From positions 310,001-374,000 of the forward strand of contig CAWJLA010000004.1 of NCBI GenBank assembly GCA_963843605.1: a stretch of 64,000 nt of DNA, written 5' to 3'. The DNA is from FEN-1297 sp963843605. GTDB lineage: Bacteria > Bacteroidota > Ignavibacteria > Ignavibacteriales > Ignavibacteriaceae. The translations under genes were made by a program, and so were the position numbers. Shown here piece after piece: positions 1-9,424 of this stretch. The number at the start of each line of letters is the position of its first letter. Positions within the stretch are counted from its first letter, which is position 1. The notes under the pieces are model-generated. The model searched no databases, had not been told where the DNA came from, and worked only from the letters and a program-made list of their open reading frames with translations.

Positions 1-599
1 CCGGTTATACTTTCGCTCTTAATAAGCAGTAATGCATTAAGATCCGTCGGGAATTGCAGACGGAATAAACCGTAAAATATATCCGGGGGAATTCTTGTTT
101 TGCCGGACAATGTAAAAGCTATAGGCAGCAATGAGATCTTTGAGGCGTCTTCGCCGGTTTCGTTGGCTAGAAAAGTTATGTCGTTAAATTTACCGTTCTC
201 CTGCAGATCGGCGATTGCGACTTTCTGCGGATCCGTAAGGGGTTTTATTTTTTGAATAAGTGCGTCGAATTCGTCCGTCGGTTTAATGGGAGTGTTGCCG
301 ATTTTAAAATCCAATTTAAAATCCGAGGGGACGTTATAGTAAACAGGCGATTCGCCCAGTAAAACTTTACCGTCTTGTAATATTCGAATAAAAACATCCG
401 CGGTCAGATATTCGGAGTTTGCATATTTCTTACTTTCATAGCTTATACTGTAAAATCCTTTTGCATCGGTAACAGCCTGTCCGAGCAATTGGTCGCTTCT
501 CAAATCCTTATCGTACGCCTGTACCGTTACACGTATCAACGGGGCATTATTTATGTCGTAAATAGTGCCGGTTATCTTATTAAGTACTGCGCTTGCCAT
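1..599 (-). CDS. TcA-like toxin subunit, N-terminal part (partial, runs off window)
   Basis: Open from an ATG at 599 to the window edge, giving about 199 residues. A strong Shine-Dalgarno (AAGGAG) lies 7 bases upstream of the ATG. Residues 1 to about 95 read as a transthyretin/carboxypeptidase-regulatory-like beta-sandwich (ITGTIYD, VTVQAYDKDLRS, TDAKGFYSISY). The following segment (IADLQENGKFNDITFLANETG, then IPPDIFYGLFRLQFPTDLNALL) matches my recollection of the N-termini of TcA-type proteins usually annotated as neuraminidase-like domain proteins. TcA forms the pentameric injection channel of Tc toxins. It starts 19 bases after the stop of the TcB-TcC fusion, so the two are probably co-transcribed. 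The assignment rests on this N-terminus and the neighbour; the pore and receptor-binding parts are outside the window. Confidence 0.68.
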   Translation of the reverse strand, partial: MASAVLNKITGTIYDINNAPLIRVTVQAYDKDLRSDQLLGQAVTDAKGFYSISYESKKYANSEYLTADVFIRILQDGKVLLGESPVYYNVPSDFKLDFKIGNTPIKPTDEFDALIQKIKPLTDPQKVAIADLQENGKFNDITFLANETGEDASKISLLPIAFTLSGKTRIPPDIFYGLFRLQFPTDLNALLLIKSESIT

Positions 600-618
600 G
601 CTATTTCTCCTTTTTAGT

Positions 619-1560
619 CTATTTTCTTGGTGGTCTGGTAAACCAAGGATTACTTGGATCATGCGGATTTAATCCGGCATCCTTAGATTTTTGTCGCCAT
701 TCAACTGAAAGTGATTTCTCCTCAGTTGCACCAACACTTTTGTTTTGGCCGCTTAATTGAACTTTCATACCCGACCGTTCACCTGGACGAAGAATTACAA
801 GAGGCGTTCGATGCCCAAGATCTACTTGTGAAGCACTTGGCTTTTGACCAGGTCCACCCCACCATCTTAAAGCTTGTTCAATCAAATTTTGCCATTTGGG
901 ATTACGTCTGTTATACCCCCTAGAGCGAGACCCTATTTTAGGCCCGGTAGTATATTTGTTGAATATCTCATGAGTATAAACATCCGGTTTAATATTCGAA
1001 TTATCCTCTTGAGAATTATCACTCGATTGAAGTATAGGTGGTTTCTTATCTACAATGACACATGATCCTTCATTCGTATTATTAATATCGGAAAGTATAT
1101 TGACATCCGTATTTGTACTTTCAAGTGAACTCAATGTTGTTGAAATTGAAACATCAGGCGCCGTCAATTTCGGTAATGCATTTTCTTGTTGTTTTGCACC
1201 TCCCATTTGAAGCAAAGAATTTGTTAATGGCTCTGTTTGCTCTATATAAACTTGCCAATCCTTTCCTGCAGCATTAAGTATAAGTACCTGGGTTACGTTC
1301 AATAAATTAATATTCTCAGCAGTAGCTACATTTGCTTGAAATTGTTGATATACTGAAAGAGTCGGATATTTCACTCCAGGCAAAATCGGATCTTCACTAG
1401 CAGGTTCGGAATAATTTTGAGGAAGAGGTCTAGGACCAAGAGGCGTATTTACAATGGTTCCAGGACCAATATAATCTAATGGTTGATTCAGGTTTAGCGT
1501 AAGTTTATTTTCAGATTTGGTACAAGTGCCTACTCCACCTAATATTCCCCTTGTATCGGT
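619..1560 (-). other. Variable C-terminal effector region of the TcC part
   Basis: Sub-region of the TcB-TcC gene encoding residues 2222-2534, downstream of the conserved Rhs core. Base composition becomes clearly AT-richer than the Rhs body, starting about where the core ends. This is what exchange of toxin tips between Rhs genes produces. The first about 200 residues are low in recognisable motifs. The last about 110 contain RSRGYNRRNPKWQ and VDLGHRTPLVILR (D-L-G-H at about residues 2468-2471) and a Lys/Arg-rich end. A G-H motif in this setting recalls HNH/GH-E-type nuclease toxins, but I cannot confirm the family. Function is inferred only. Confidence 0.5.
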
Positions 1561-4500
1561 TCCTTTAGAATCTGAAAAATTAATAGGACAATTATGAACA
1601 TATGAATACTCATTAATCCCGTCTATGTTTCCCATTGGATCGCAACTCGCCCACCTCCCTAGCCAAGGCAGATAATACCTTGCGGTGTGATAATTAAATC
1701 CCGTCTCTTCATCGCGTTCCATTCCCGTATACCGGTATCGCTTTGCCGCGGATTTTATTGCCGCGTTGTTCGCCTGATAAGCCGTGGTTCCGTACGGATG
1801 ATATTCTTCGTAACTTATTACCCGAGCAGTATCATCTAATTCAAGGACAGCAGATCCGATGTGGTTAGGAAACTGGTAACGGGTAAGTCTTGAACCAATA
1901 GCTTCGGACGGGTCCGGAGTATTATTCGTATTTTGTTTTACCGTTTCTACCATTACAAAACGGTGTGTTCCGTCCATTAAACTTAACGACTCCCTTTCGA
2001 AATCGATGGTGTTTGCATTGTATGTACGGTAAGTTTCATAACTGCCGACATAAACGCGCTCTTCTTTTTTCGTCGGTTCGTTTCCCTGCTTCGCGCTGTT
2101 CTCGGTTATTTTTCTTATTCGCTGTCCCAGTCCGTCGTATTGATAGTAAGTGGTTTCCGGCGTTCCGTTGCCGGTATTTACTTTCTGTCTGATGCTCTTT
2201 ACAAGTTCTTCCTTGAAATTCCAATCCATCTCTTGGAGATGCGGCATCGAAGTCATAAAACCGTGCTGCGGGTGGTAAGTATAATTATATGTTTGGGCAC
2301 CGACCTGCGTCGTCTTTAACCTGTTGTTATTCGTTTCGTATGTATAATTTCTCGTCCAATTGTTTCCGGATGACTGGTGTTTCATCTGAAGTATATTGCC
2401 GGCTCCGTCGTATTGATAGCTTTGCGTATAGTTGCGCACCGACATAGGATCGCCCTGATTTACCTGATGAATAAACGGCGCGTCGTTCCAGTTGTCTTTG
2501 TTGTCGAATGTTAGCGCGGCGTTATTTTCCCTGCCTGTTGCTTCGGCCAATCGGTAAACCGCGTCGTACGTGTATTCTGAAAGTCCGCTTACCTTCTGGT
2601 TGTCGAAAAATACGGCGGAAACGTCTTTATCTTCTATGAATACGATATTACCTGCCGGATCGTATGTATAGTTCAAATCCTGAAGAGGATCGTTGTTTTG
2701 CCGTTTTGTTTCGAGCCGGTTGAGGCGGAAGGTCTCTTTGTCGTAATACAAATTCGAAGTAACGTTGTTGCCGTATGTAATTTTATTTCTCTGACCCTTT
2801 TCATTATAATCTATATCAACAATATAGTCCGAAGTCAAAGCGGGATTAATAAGTGATAAGGTTTCGCTTTTTAAAAGTCCCGTTCCGTTGTAGGATGGAG
2901 TTGAGACGCTCCCGCCGGGAGAAGTCTGCTTGGTAATTCTTCCGAGAGCATCGGTTTCCACGGATGAAACAAACTCCTCCGCCTCAAGATCGCTGTCCAG
3001 GTTTGCATCCGTCCAGTCGGGGACCGATTTATAATCCTTGAAAAGTTTTCGTGTAACATTTTTCGGCTGACCTTTAAAATCAAATTCGGGAGAAAGTATT
3101 ACTCCGCCGGTATCGAAATGTTTAACCGGTTTGCCCAGAATATTTATAGCCTGCAATGCGGCTTCGTTGCTCCTGTCCGGCAGCAGAAGGCTTTCGCCGT
3201 AAACGATCCTTTCGAAGATATTATTCAGAGGGACAGTTCCGTCGCCTCCCGCAATCTTCCTGTTAAGCGGGCGGTGCGCTTCGTCGTAAAAATATTGAAA
3301 CTCGTTATTCCTTTCGTCCCAGGTGCGGAGCGGATTTCCCAGAGCATTTATAAGCAGCCACCTTTGGCCCGCATCCATGCTGTTTTGATAGATTTTATTA
3401 CCGAGCATGTCGTATTTATACTTCATAACAACGTTCCCGCGCGCATCTGCTACGCTCCGCAGATCTCCCTCGGAATCCCGGTAAACTTCGGTTAAATAAA
3501 ATTCGTCCGCATCCGTCGTGATGTTTTTATTATGTGCAACGGATAAAACAGGCCTTCCAAGAGTATCGAAATGGAGAACGGCAGGCGTGTTTGCGTGTTT
3601 GGCGGCTTTTTCCGCGGCGGCTTTTTCCCTTGCAGAGTCTTTTCCTTCTGCAATCAGTTCTGCATCGATCAATTGGTTTATGCGGTCGTTATACCAATCG
3701 GATTCAAACACCGTATCGTTTTGATCGAATATCGATTGTTTCCATGAATCGAACTCGGTGCGGCTCAGGGTGCCGTCCGGCATTTCGGTTTTTATCAGCC
3801 TTCCCAGCGCATCGTAATACATAACAGGCGTTACGCCGGTTTCCGTTAGTTCTTTAATATCTTCAAACAGGTTGTTAACGGAAAAGTAAGGTTCATACTG
3901 TTTTACCGGGTTGCCTTTGTTGTTCAGGATTGTTCTCCCGGTTCCTATCCAGCGGAGCTGATTAGGATTAAGGCTTGATGTATTTATATCGACTACCGTA
4001 TAAGTATCACCCGAACTTACAACCGTTTTTTTTGCCGGACCCGGTTCGGCCTGAACTTTTTTCATTATAACTTTTCCAAGACCGCCGGAATATTCAAAAC
4101 TTAATTGAAGTGGCGAGTTGTTATTTTTTTGAAAATGCTCTTCTCGGATTATCGATGCGGTTACCGCCGGTTTGCCGGTTGTTTTGTAAGCATCAAAATC
4201 ATAAACAAAACGCGCAGTGGAATGCTGAAGCAGCAGATTCGCTTTTTCTCCGAGTGTTGCATAATCGGTAACACCTTCGGAAGTAAGTGGTACATTGAAA
4301 AATTGATCGATTACTTCTAATTCCGCCGGATCCGTATATTCCGTTAAGCCGATTAAATCATCGGCTTCGTTTACTTTTCCCAAATCAGCCGCAGCTTTTA
4401 TCAGTCCGATCTCGTCGTAAATTACTTCCGAGAGATTGTTATTTATATTCCTCATCCGCTGCGGCGATAAGGTCCTGAAATTAAAAAGATCGACCTTCGT

Positions 4501-7500
4501 TGTATTTCCCAAAACATCTTCGGTCTCTTCGATGAAAAAGTTATATGTTCCGTAATACTTTACTTTTGTTTTAGATCCGAAAGGATCGGTATAAGAGACG
4601 GGAAGATAAAATCTGTTTTGCGCATCAACGGACGTTTCCGCACCCTGAATAAACTGAACCGTTCCCGATCGTATCCACCAGTTATCATCGCTTTCGCTGT
4701 GTGTAAACTTCCCTTCCGTCATAAGGGCATCTTTCACCTTTGTCCCGTATATATCGGTAATGAGTCCGGGAGTATAAGCAAGCTGATAATTCTCATGCGG
4801 CAGCGCATGAGATTCAAGTTGGTTAAGCGGCAGCGGTCCGCTTAGATCGTTGCGCAGGTAATTAGTACGGACATGCTCAATTAATCTTTTTTGAGAAGTA
4901 CCGGGAGACGGCTCCGCATCTATTTCATTGTACGGTATTTCGGTTGCAGTATTTAAAATATTTTCAAAATCACTTAACGAATAAAAAGTACCGCCCTTTT
5001 TTACACCTTTTAATTCGAATGTTTTAGTCTCGGAAAGTAAACGCAAACGGTATACATTATCATCCGTTATATCGTTTGTATATTGATTCTGGGCGTATAT
5101 AATAACCGTTTTGTTCTGTTCCTTTTGCGCTGCTTCCGGAAGTACCGTATCCGGCGACAACCTGGGATAGACTACGGCGGCTGCTTCCAATACGTTTCCC
5201 AGTTCGTCCATCTTTATATTAAAATTGTGGGCGATCCGCGGATCATCCGTATTACGCTCATAACCGTAAGTTACAGCTTCGCCTTCTTTGACGGTAAAGA
5301 CCGCGTATTTGTTTTTTCCTTTCGGCTGAAGAAGTTCGATCACGCAATTATGTTCCGCGACCGAAAAAGGAGTGAGCTGTTTTTTGATTTCGTCCGGAGT
5401 AGCATTAACCGCGGGCGCATCGAGCGCAAAAATCTCGTTGCGGAGAGACATGCTTTTACATGACCTTAAGGCCTGCCTCAGTTCTTCGACGCTTAGCTGT
5501 TCGATAACCGAAGCCGGAATTCCCGGCGCGGATGTTATGCGCGCGTCGGGCAGAGCTGCTTCAAGATTTGTAACAGCGAATCCCTGCCTCTTCATTTCTT
5601 CAAACCAGTATTCATGCTCAAATTGCTTTAAAATTTTTTCGCGCCCCAGATAAGCGCCGGTATGAAACCAGGTTTTTGAAAATACCTGATCCTGGTGCAG
5701 GTCACTTTCGGTAATATTCGATGCACCGCTCTTTACCCAGTCTTCGAAACTTTCGGCGTCAGTCTGTTCCACCATACCGAAGCCCCTGAATTCCCTCTCC
5801 GGATGATCGTAATAGCCGTGATGATATTTATATGTACTTACGAAATGCCAGCCGGAAATTTTATCGACTGTTTCGGTCCTGGAAATACAATGGACAGGGA
5901 AATGAAGTTTGGTGATCCAGGGCTTTCCTGTCGATTTATCTTCTATATAAAATTTTGTTGAAGGAGTGTACTCCATATAAACTTCTTTACCCATATTATT
6001 TTTATAGAATTTCATAATATGAGGTTTTTTACCGTTCATCAGATCGATATACTTTAGTGGCGATAAGGAATCTTTCGGCAGGCCGCTCGACCATACAATG
6101 CACGGAACGCCGTTTCCCAGCAAATCTGCAACTGTTATCTTTACTCCGTCGTAAACACCGGGGAAAGAATCTATTTGGAAAGGTGAAATACCGAATGAAT
6201 TGCCGTTGAGGCTCATCCAGCAGGAAAAATTATTCTTGCCCAGATAAATTACGTCGGCGGTTCCCGAACCGTCTATATCCGCCAGGCGAATAAACATGGG
6301 ATTAAATAAATCCGGACAATCAAATAGCGGCGCATTATCCATCGCAACCTTGGCTCCGAATTTTCCGTACCCCAGATTCGGCCAGTAGCATATATCGCCG
6401 TTACGGATACGTACGATATCGGCCATCCCGTCGCCTGACATATCCGCAAGAAAGATTGTTTGTTTTTCATCGGCAAACAAAACGGCGGGACCGGCTTCCT
6501 CGTCGAAAGTTTTTTCTGTTTTATATACATTCGAAAATCCTTCTCTTCCGGCGGATTCATACCATGTAAAAACATTATCCTCGGTAATCAGAACTTCGGC
6601 CCTGCCGTCGCCGTTCAAATCGAGCATCCTCGTGTTTGCGTCGCCGATGTCTATGTTTGGCATATCCCGGAAACTCATGAAAGTCCGCCATTCGTTATCG
6701 TCGTCAAGTTCAAAATATCCTTTGTAAGTGTTGCCGTAACTTACTAGTTGTTTGCCGCCGTCCGCATCGAGGTCGACAAGATGCATTTGTTTTCCGAGTC
6801 CGGTAAACGACGGTTTGGGTGTAATCAACTTAGCTTGTTCGAATTTTCCGCCGCCCAGGCTATGTTTATAATACCAGCCGTTGGCCTGCTCTGAAAGAAT
6901 TCCGGATAATCCTTCGTTATACAAATCGGTGAATTGATAATCGCCGTCAAGGCCGGAAGGATCGTCGACAATGTCTTCCCTGGATACGCTCTTTACTTCT
7001 TTATTCCAGTCCAGTTTTTGATATTCGAATTCTATTGCCGGGAGTTTTTTATTCGTATAAATTCCATCCGGTTTTTTAATGTAACCGAAAGAGGCAACCG
7101 ATTTCAGAAAAGTAAAATTCTGAACGGAGGTAGTATCGTACTCCATATTAACCGAGCCGATTAGTGCCGAGCCGTCGGGTAATTCGTCGAAGAAATGGAA
7201 CAGCATTACTCTTTTGCAGAGGCGGGTAGTTCTGATTTCAAACCCGGCCTTGTAATTTGAAAAAGCGTCCGGCCGAGAAACCCAATCATTAATTTTGGAG
7301 TAAGGTGAAGTCGTATCGTATTCGCCGTAGTCGAATACGGTTAGGAACATAAAATCGGTTTCAGCGGGAAAAACGTCTCCGAAGTTTTTATACGGAGTTT
7401 TATTGCCGTACATGATTTTTTCCGGATAAAGATTTACGTACGTGATCATTCCGTTTACGATACGGTTCCGGTTGTGCAGAGCGGATGCATCCAGGCCTTT

Positions 7501-8223
7501 TTTGTCATCTTTCTTATATACATACCTGCAGCAGTTTCCCTTGTCGTCGAACGAAAATTCCGGAAGCCATTCGAAGATTTTTTTATTGTCGCCCGGATCC
7601 GCGATGACCGAATTATCGCTCCATCCGAAAAGCGTCGTAAAATTATCTCGCGTAATAATCCGCCATTTGATTATACCCGAAGTTTTTTCCGTCCAGCGTT
7701 CGATCCGCGCAAACAAACCCTCGATACGAGGTTTGTAGAATCTAATCGTGAATAAACCGTCAGGGGAATCATTTTCTCTTATTACGTAATCGCCGTTATC
7801 ATCAAGCGAAAAACTTCCGCCGTATTCTCTTTTGAATTCAGGCACCAGGTCCTCGGCCTGAGAAAACAGGTAAATGTCGGAGTCGTCCGAATCAAAATAA
7901 AGAGGAAGTTTTTTATCGGTTCTGCGTTTTATCGAAGCCAGATCAACACTCCAGCCCAGGCCGAAAATACCGTTGCCCGCACCCGAGTTATAGGATAAGG
8001 ATAATTGGGGAGAGGCACCTCTGGCTGCTGAAAAAGGAAGCGGAATTGAGAATCCGGCGGTACCGTTGACGGCATTAACCGCGAATTTTTCGTCTATTCC
8101 TTTTACTGCACCTCCGCCTTTGGGAAGCTCGATGCTCGGAATTGAGATCGCATTGGATTTTGATTTGGCGGAATTAGTATTTACAAAATTACCATCCGCT
8201 TTGGAACTGCCCTTCTCTTCCAT
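619..8223 (-). CDS. TcB-TcC fusion: Tc (ABC) toxin cocoon and Rhs effector subunit
   Basis: A 2534-residue protein. Residues about 30-330 are an SpvB domain (VNAVNGTAGFSIPLPFS, LSYNSGAGNGIFGLGWS). Residues about 480-700 contain FG-GAP/VCBS calcium-type repeats (DLDADGG, DLNGDGRAEVLI, DMSGDGMADIV, DIDGSGTADVIYLG), followed by TcdB middle regions, a long stretch of YD/Rhs repeats, and a conserved Rhs core ending near residue 2221 (ARYYLPWLGRWASCDPMG, then DGINEYSYV). The DPxGxxDG acidic residues of the core, where TcC self-cleaves, are present. In known Tc toxins TcB and TcC form a hollow cocoon that holds the cleaved C-terminal effector, and TcA injects it into a target cell. TcB and TcC are often separate genes; here they are one. 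The last 313 residues are the variable effector (separate entry). The start at 8223 has only a weak upstream GA-rich site. No signal peptide is visible. Confidence 0.9.
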   Translation of the reverse strand: MEEKGSSKADGNFVNTNSAKSKSNAISIPSIELPKGGGAVKGIDEKFAVNAVNGTAGFSIPLPFSAARGASPQLSLSYNSGAGNGIFGLGWSVDLASIKRRTDKKLPLYFDSDDSDIYLFSQAEDLVPEFKREYGGSFSLDDNGDYVIRENDSPDGLFTIRFYKPRIEGLFARIERWTEKTSGIIKWRIITRDNFTTLFGWSDNSVIADPGDNKKIFEWLPEFSFDDKGNCCRYVYKKDDKKGLDASALHNRNRIVNGMITYVNLYPEKIMYGNKTPYKNFGDVFPAETDFMFLTVFDYGEYDTTSPYSKINDWVSRPDAFSNYKAGFEIRTTRLCKRVMLFHFFDELPDGSALIGSVNMEYDTTSVQNFTFLKSVASFGYIKKPDGIYTNKKLPAIEFEYQKLDWNKEVKSVSREDIVDDPSGLDGDYQFTDLYNEGLSGILSEQANGWYYKHSLGGGKFEQAKLITPKPSFTGLGKQMHLVDLDADGGKQLVSYGNTYKGYFELDDDNEWRTFMSFRDMPNIDIGDANTRMLDLNGDGRAEVLITEDNVFTWYESAGREGFSNVYKTEKTFDEEAGPAVLFADEKQTIFLADMSGDGMADIVRIRNGDICYWPNLGYGKFGAKVAMDNAPLFDCPDLFNPMFIRLADIDGSGTADVIYLGKNNFSCWMSLNGNSFGISPFQIDSFPGVYDGVKITVADLLGNGVPCIVWSSGLPKDSLSPLKYIDLMNGKKPHIMKFYKNNMGKEVYMEYTPSTKFYIEDKSTGKPWITKLHFPVHCISRTETVDKISGWHFVSTYKYHHGYYDHPEREFRGFGMVEQTDAESFEDWVKSGASNITESDLHQDQVFSKTWFHTGAYLGREKILKQFEHEYWFEEMKRQGFAVTNLEAALPDARITSAPGIPASVIEQLSVEELRQALRSCKSMSLRNEIFALDAPAVNATPDEIKKQLTPFSVAEHNCVIELLQPKGKNKYAVFTVKEGEAVTYGYERNTDDPRIAHNFNIKMDELGNVLEAAAVVYPRLSPDTVLPEAAQKEQNKTVIIYAQNQYTNDITDDNVYRLRLLSETKTFELKGVKKGGTFYSLSDFENILNTATEIPYNEIDAEPSPGTSQKRLIEHVRTNYLRNDLSGPLPLNQLESHALPHENYQLAYTPGLITDIYGTKVKDALMTEGKFTHSESDDNWWIRSGTVQFIQGAETSVDAQNRFYLPVSYTDPFGSKTKVKYYGTYNFFIEETEDVLGNTTKVDLFNFRTLSPQRMRNINNNLSEVIYDEIGLIKAAADLGKVNEADDLIGLTEYTDPAELEVIDQFFNVPLTSEGVTDYATLGEKANLLLQHSTARFVYDFDAYKTTGKPAVTASIIREEHFQKNNNSPLQLSFEYSGGLGKVIMKKVQAEPGPAKKTVVSSGDTYTVVDINTSSLNPNQLRWIGTGRTILNNKGNPVKQYEPYFSVNNLFEDIKELTETGVTPVMYYDALGRLIKTEMPDGTLSRTEFDSWKQSIFDQNDTVFESDWYNDRINQLIDAELIAEGKDSAREKAAAEKAAKHANTPAVLHFDTLGRPVLSVAHNKNITTDADEFYLTEVYRDSEGDLRSVADARGNVVMKYKYDMLGNKIYQNSMDAGQRWLLINALGNPLRTWDERNNEFQYFYDEAHRPLNRKIAGGDGTVPLNNIFERIVYGESLLLPDRSNEAALQAINILGKPVKHFDTGGVILSPEFDFKGQPKNVTRKLFKDYKSVPDWTDANLDSDLEAEEFVSSVETDALGRITKQTSPGGSVSTPSYNGTGLLKSETLSLINPALTSDYIVDIDYNEKGQRNKITYGNNVTSNLYYDKETFRLNRLETKRQNNDPLQDLNYTYDPAGNIVFIEDKDVSAVFFDNQKVSGLSEYTYDAVYRLAEATGRENNAALTFDNKDNWNDAPFIHQVNQGDPMSVRNYTQSYQYDGAGNILQMKHQSSGNNWTRNYTYETNNNRLKTTQVGAQTYNYTYHPQHGFMTSMPHLQEMDWNFKEELVKSIRQKVNTGNGTPETTYYQYDGLGQRIRKITENSAKQGNEPTKKEERVYVGSYETYRTYNANTIDFERESLSLMDGTHRFVMVETVKQNTNNTPDPSEAIGSRLTRYQFPNHIGSAVLELDDTARVISYEEYHPYGTTAYQANNAAIKSAAKRYRYTGMERDEETGFNYHTARYYLPWLGRWASCDPMGNIDGINEYSYVHNCPINFSDSKGTDTRGILGGVGTCTKSENKLTLNLNQPLDYIGPGTIVNTPLGPRPLPQNYSEPASEDPILPGVKYPTLSVYQQFQANVATAENINLLNVTQVLILNAAGKDWQVYIEQTEPLTNSLLQMGGAKQQENALPKLTAPDVSISTTLSSLESTNTDVNILSDINNTNEGSCVIVDKKPPILQSSDNSQEDNSNIKPDVYTHEIFNKYTTGPKIGSRSRGYNRRNPKWQNLIEQALRWWGGPGQKPSASQVDLGHRTPLVILRPGERSGMKVQLSGQNKSVGATEEKSLSVEWRQKSKDAGLNPHDPSNPWFTRPPRK

Positions 8224-8553
8224 TTCTATTTCATCAATTCTTAATTTTAATCAAAAATACGACTCCACGGCATTGGTGCATGCTTGTAGATCGACCAAAA
8301 CTAATCGGAGTTGAAAAAGCAAAAAAAATATCCGCTAAAACGAGGAAAGAATAAATTCTTCTTTATCAGCAAGTGGAAAATCTTAGCCCGGTAATCGGAA
8401 GAACTTTTTGAAATTATTATTTAAATAATTTATAGTCAATAAAAATCTTTGGAATCTTTAAATGCCGCATTGGACCAGAGATAAAATATTCGCACTGAAT
8501 TTGAAAAAAGCATTATTATTCATGATTAATTAAATCTATCTTTCAAATTAAAG

Positions 8554-8639
8554 GGCACTTCTAAAAACTATTTTTTATAAAAATTCAACGCAAAGAATAT
8601 GCAATGTTCGCAGAGAATATTGAAGTTTTTAGAAGTGCC
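8554..8639. mobile_element. MITE-like element, 86 bp, with 16-bp inverted repeats
   Basis: Perfect 16-bp terminal inverted repeats, GGCACTTCTAAAAACT at 8554-8569 and its complement at 8624-8639, flanked on both sides by the identical hexamer TTAAAG (8548-8553 and 8640-8645). This fits a target-site duplication left by transposition. The 54-bp interior has no coding capacity, so it would need a transposase supplied from elsewhere. It sits directly before a decayed gene. No second copy was noticed in this window, so the family is not established. Confidence 0.6.
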
Positions 8640-8653
8640 TTAAAGTTATAAGT

Positions 8654-9327
8654 ATGGAACGGAAGAATACCGGAAAATTTATTTCGGGCAACAGCGAAAA
8701 TGCAATTATTAATGGAACCGCGCTTGCATTTGATCAAAAGACGCAGACTTATTATACTAACGCGATTAAAACGGATTACGGAAAGCAATACACAATTGAA
8801 ATCTGCGCCACAATTGACGGAACTCCGCTGCTCAAGACTAAGACAACTCCCTATGAAGGGTTCTCGGTCATGAAGAACAGTTTAGGCAGCTTCATTTTTG
8901 GCTATTCCGTTTTAATAAAATATATTCCCTCTTCCGGCACCGGTTTTTGTGCTTTTTCAATTGTCCCGCCACTGCCGGCACAGAACTTTATTTACGACAA
9001 CAGTCTGAGAAAAAATAATTAACCTTCTGATGCAGCCGGCAGCTTAAATGGATAAAAATTCCGCTACGGGACAGTTATTAAAATAGGTTCATATTCGGAT
9101 TTTTAATTTCATACGACATCACCAGCAGAAACGTATGGTTTTACAGCTCTTATACTGAGATTTCATATGCATGCAATGCTAACTTCAAGGATTGTATTCT
9201 GACTGCTCCGGGTGTTCATGAAATCGACGGAAACTTCCATGAGCCGGTAAAGATTTTTCAAGGCGACGGAATAGGCGTGTTCATGTCGACGATTGCCTAC
9301 GCCAAAAGATTTTCGATAAACAGGTAA
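8654..9327 (+). pseudogene. Decayed DUF4249-like outer-membrane lipoprotein gene
   Basis: Two segments in different frames look like parts of one DUF4249 family protein. The first, 8654-9022, includes TDYGKQYTIEICATIDGTPL, resembling the conserved 'pGk.Y.L.v' stretch. The second, about 9082-9327 in another frame, includes HEIDGNFHEPVKIFQGDG near its end, resembling the family's C-terminal 'G.f.ePv.iy.ni..G.Gif' motif. No signal peptide or lipobox remains and the N-terminal part is missing. The MITE-like element lies immediately upstream, so insertion may have started the decay. The family call is from memory of motifs, hence moderate. Confidence 0.5.
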
Positions 9328-9424
9328 AACAAATAAAATTATTTTTTAATGAAATTTTATCTAACGGATTATGTAGTTTTTCAAGAACCCCGGTATTATA
9401 ACCTCTTTTAATTCGACTATGGAA

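Noticed and set aside
3118..3495. Plus-strand open frames inside the toxin gene (125 and 126 residues at 3118 and 5083, and others)
   Set aside because: They are antisense to a clearly real, motif-rich gene and have no family features.
1..8223. Rhs polymorphic toxin for bacterial competition via T6SS
   Set aside because: The SpvB and TcdB-type N-terminal half and the TcA-like neighbour fit a Tc toxin better; no PAAR domain, VgrG or immunity gene is visible.
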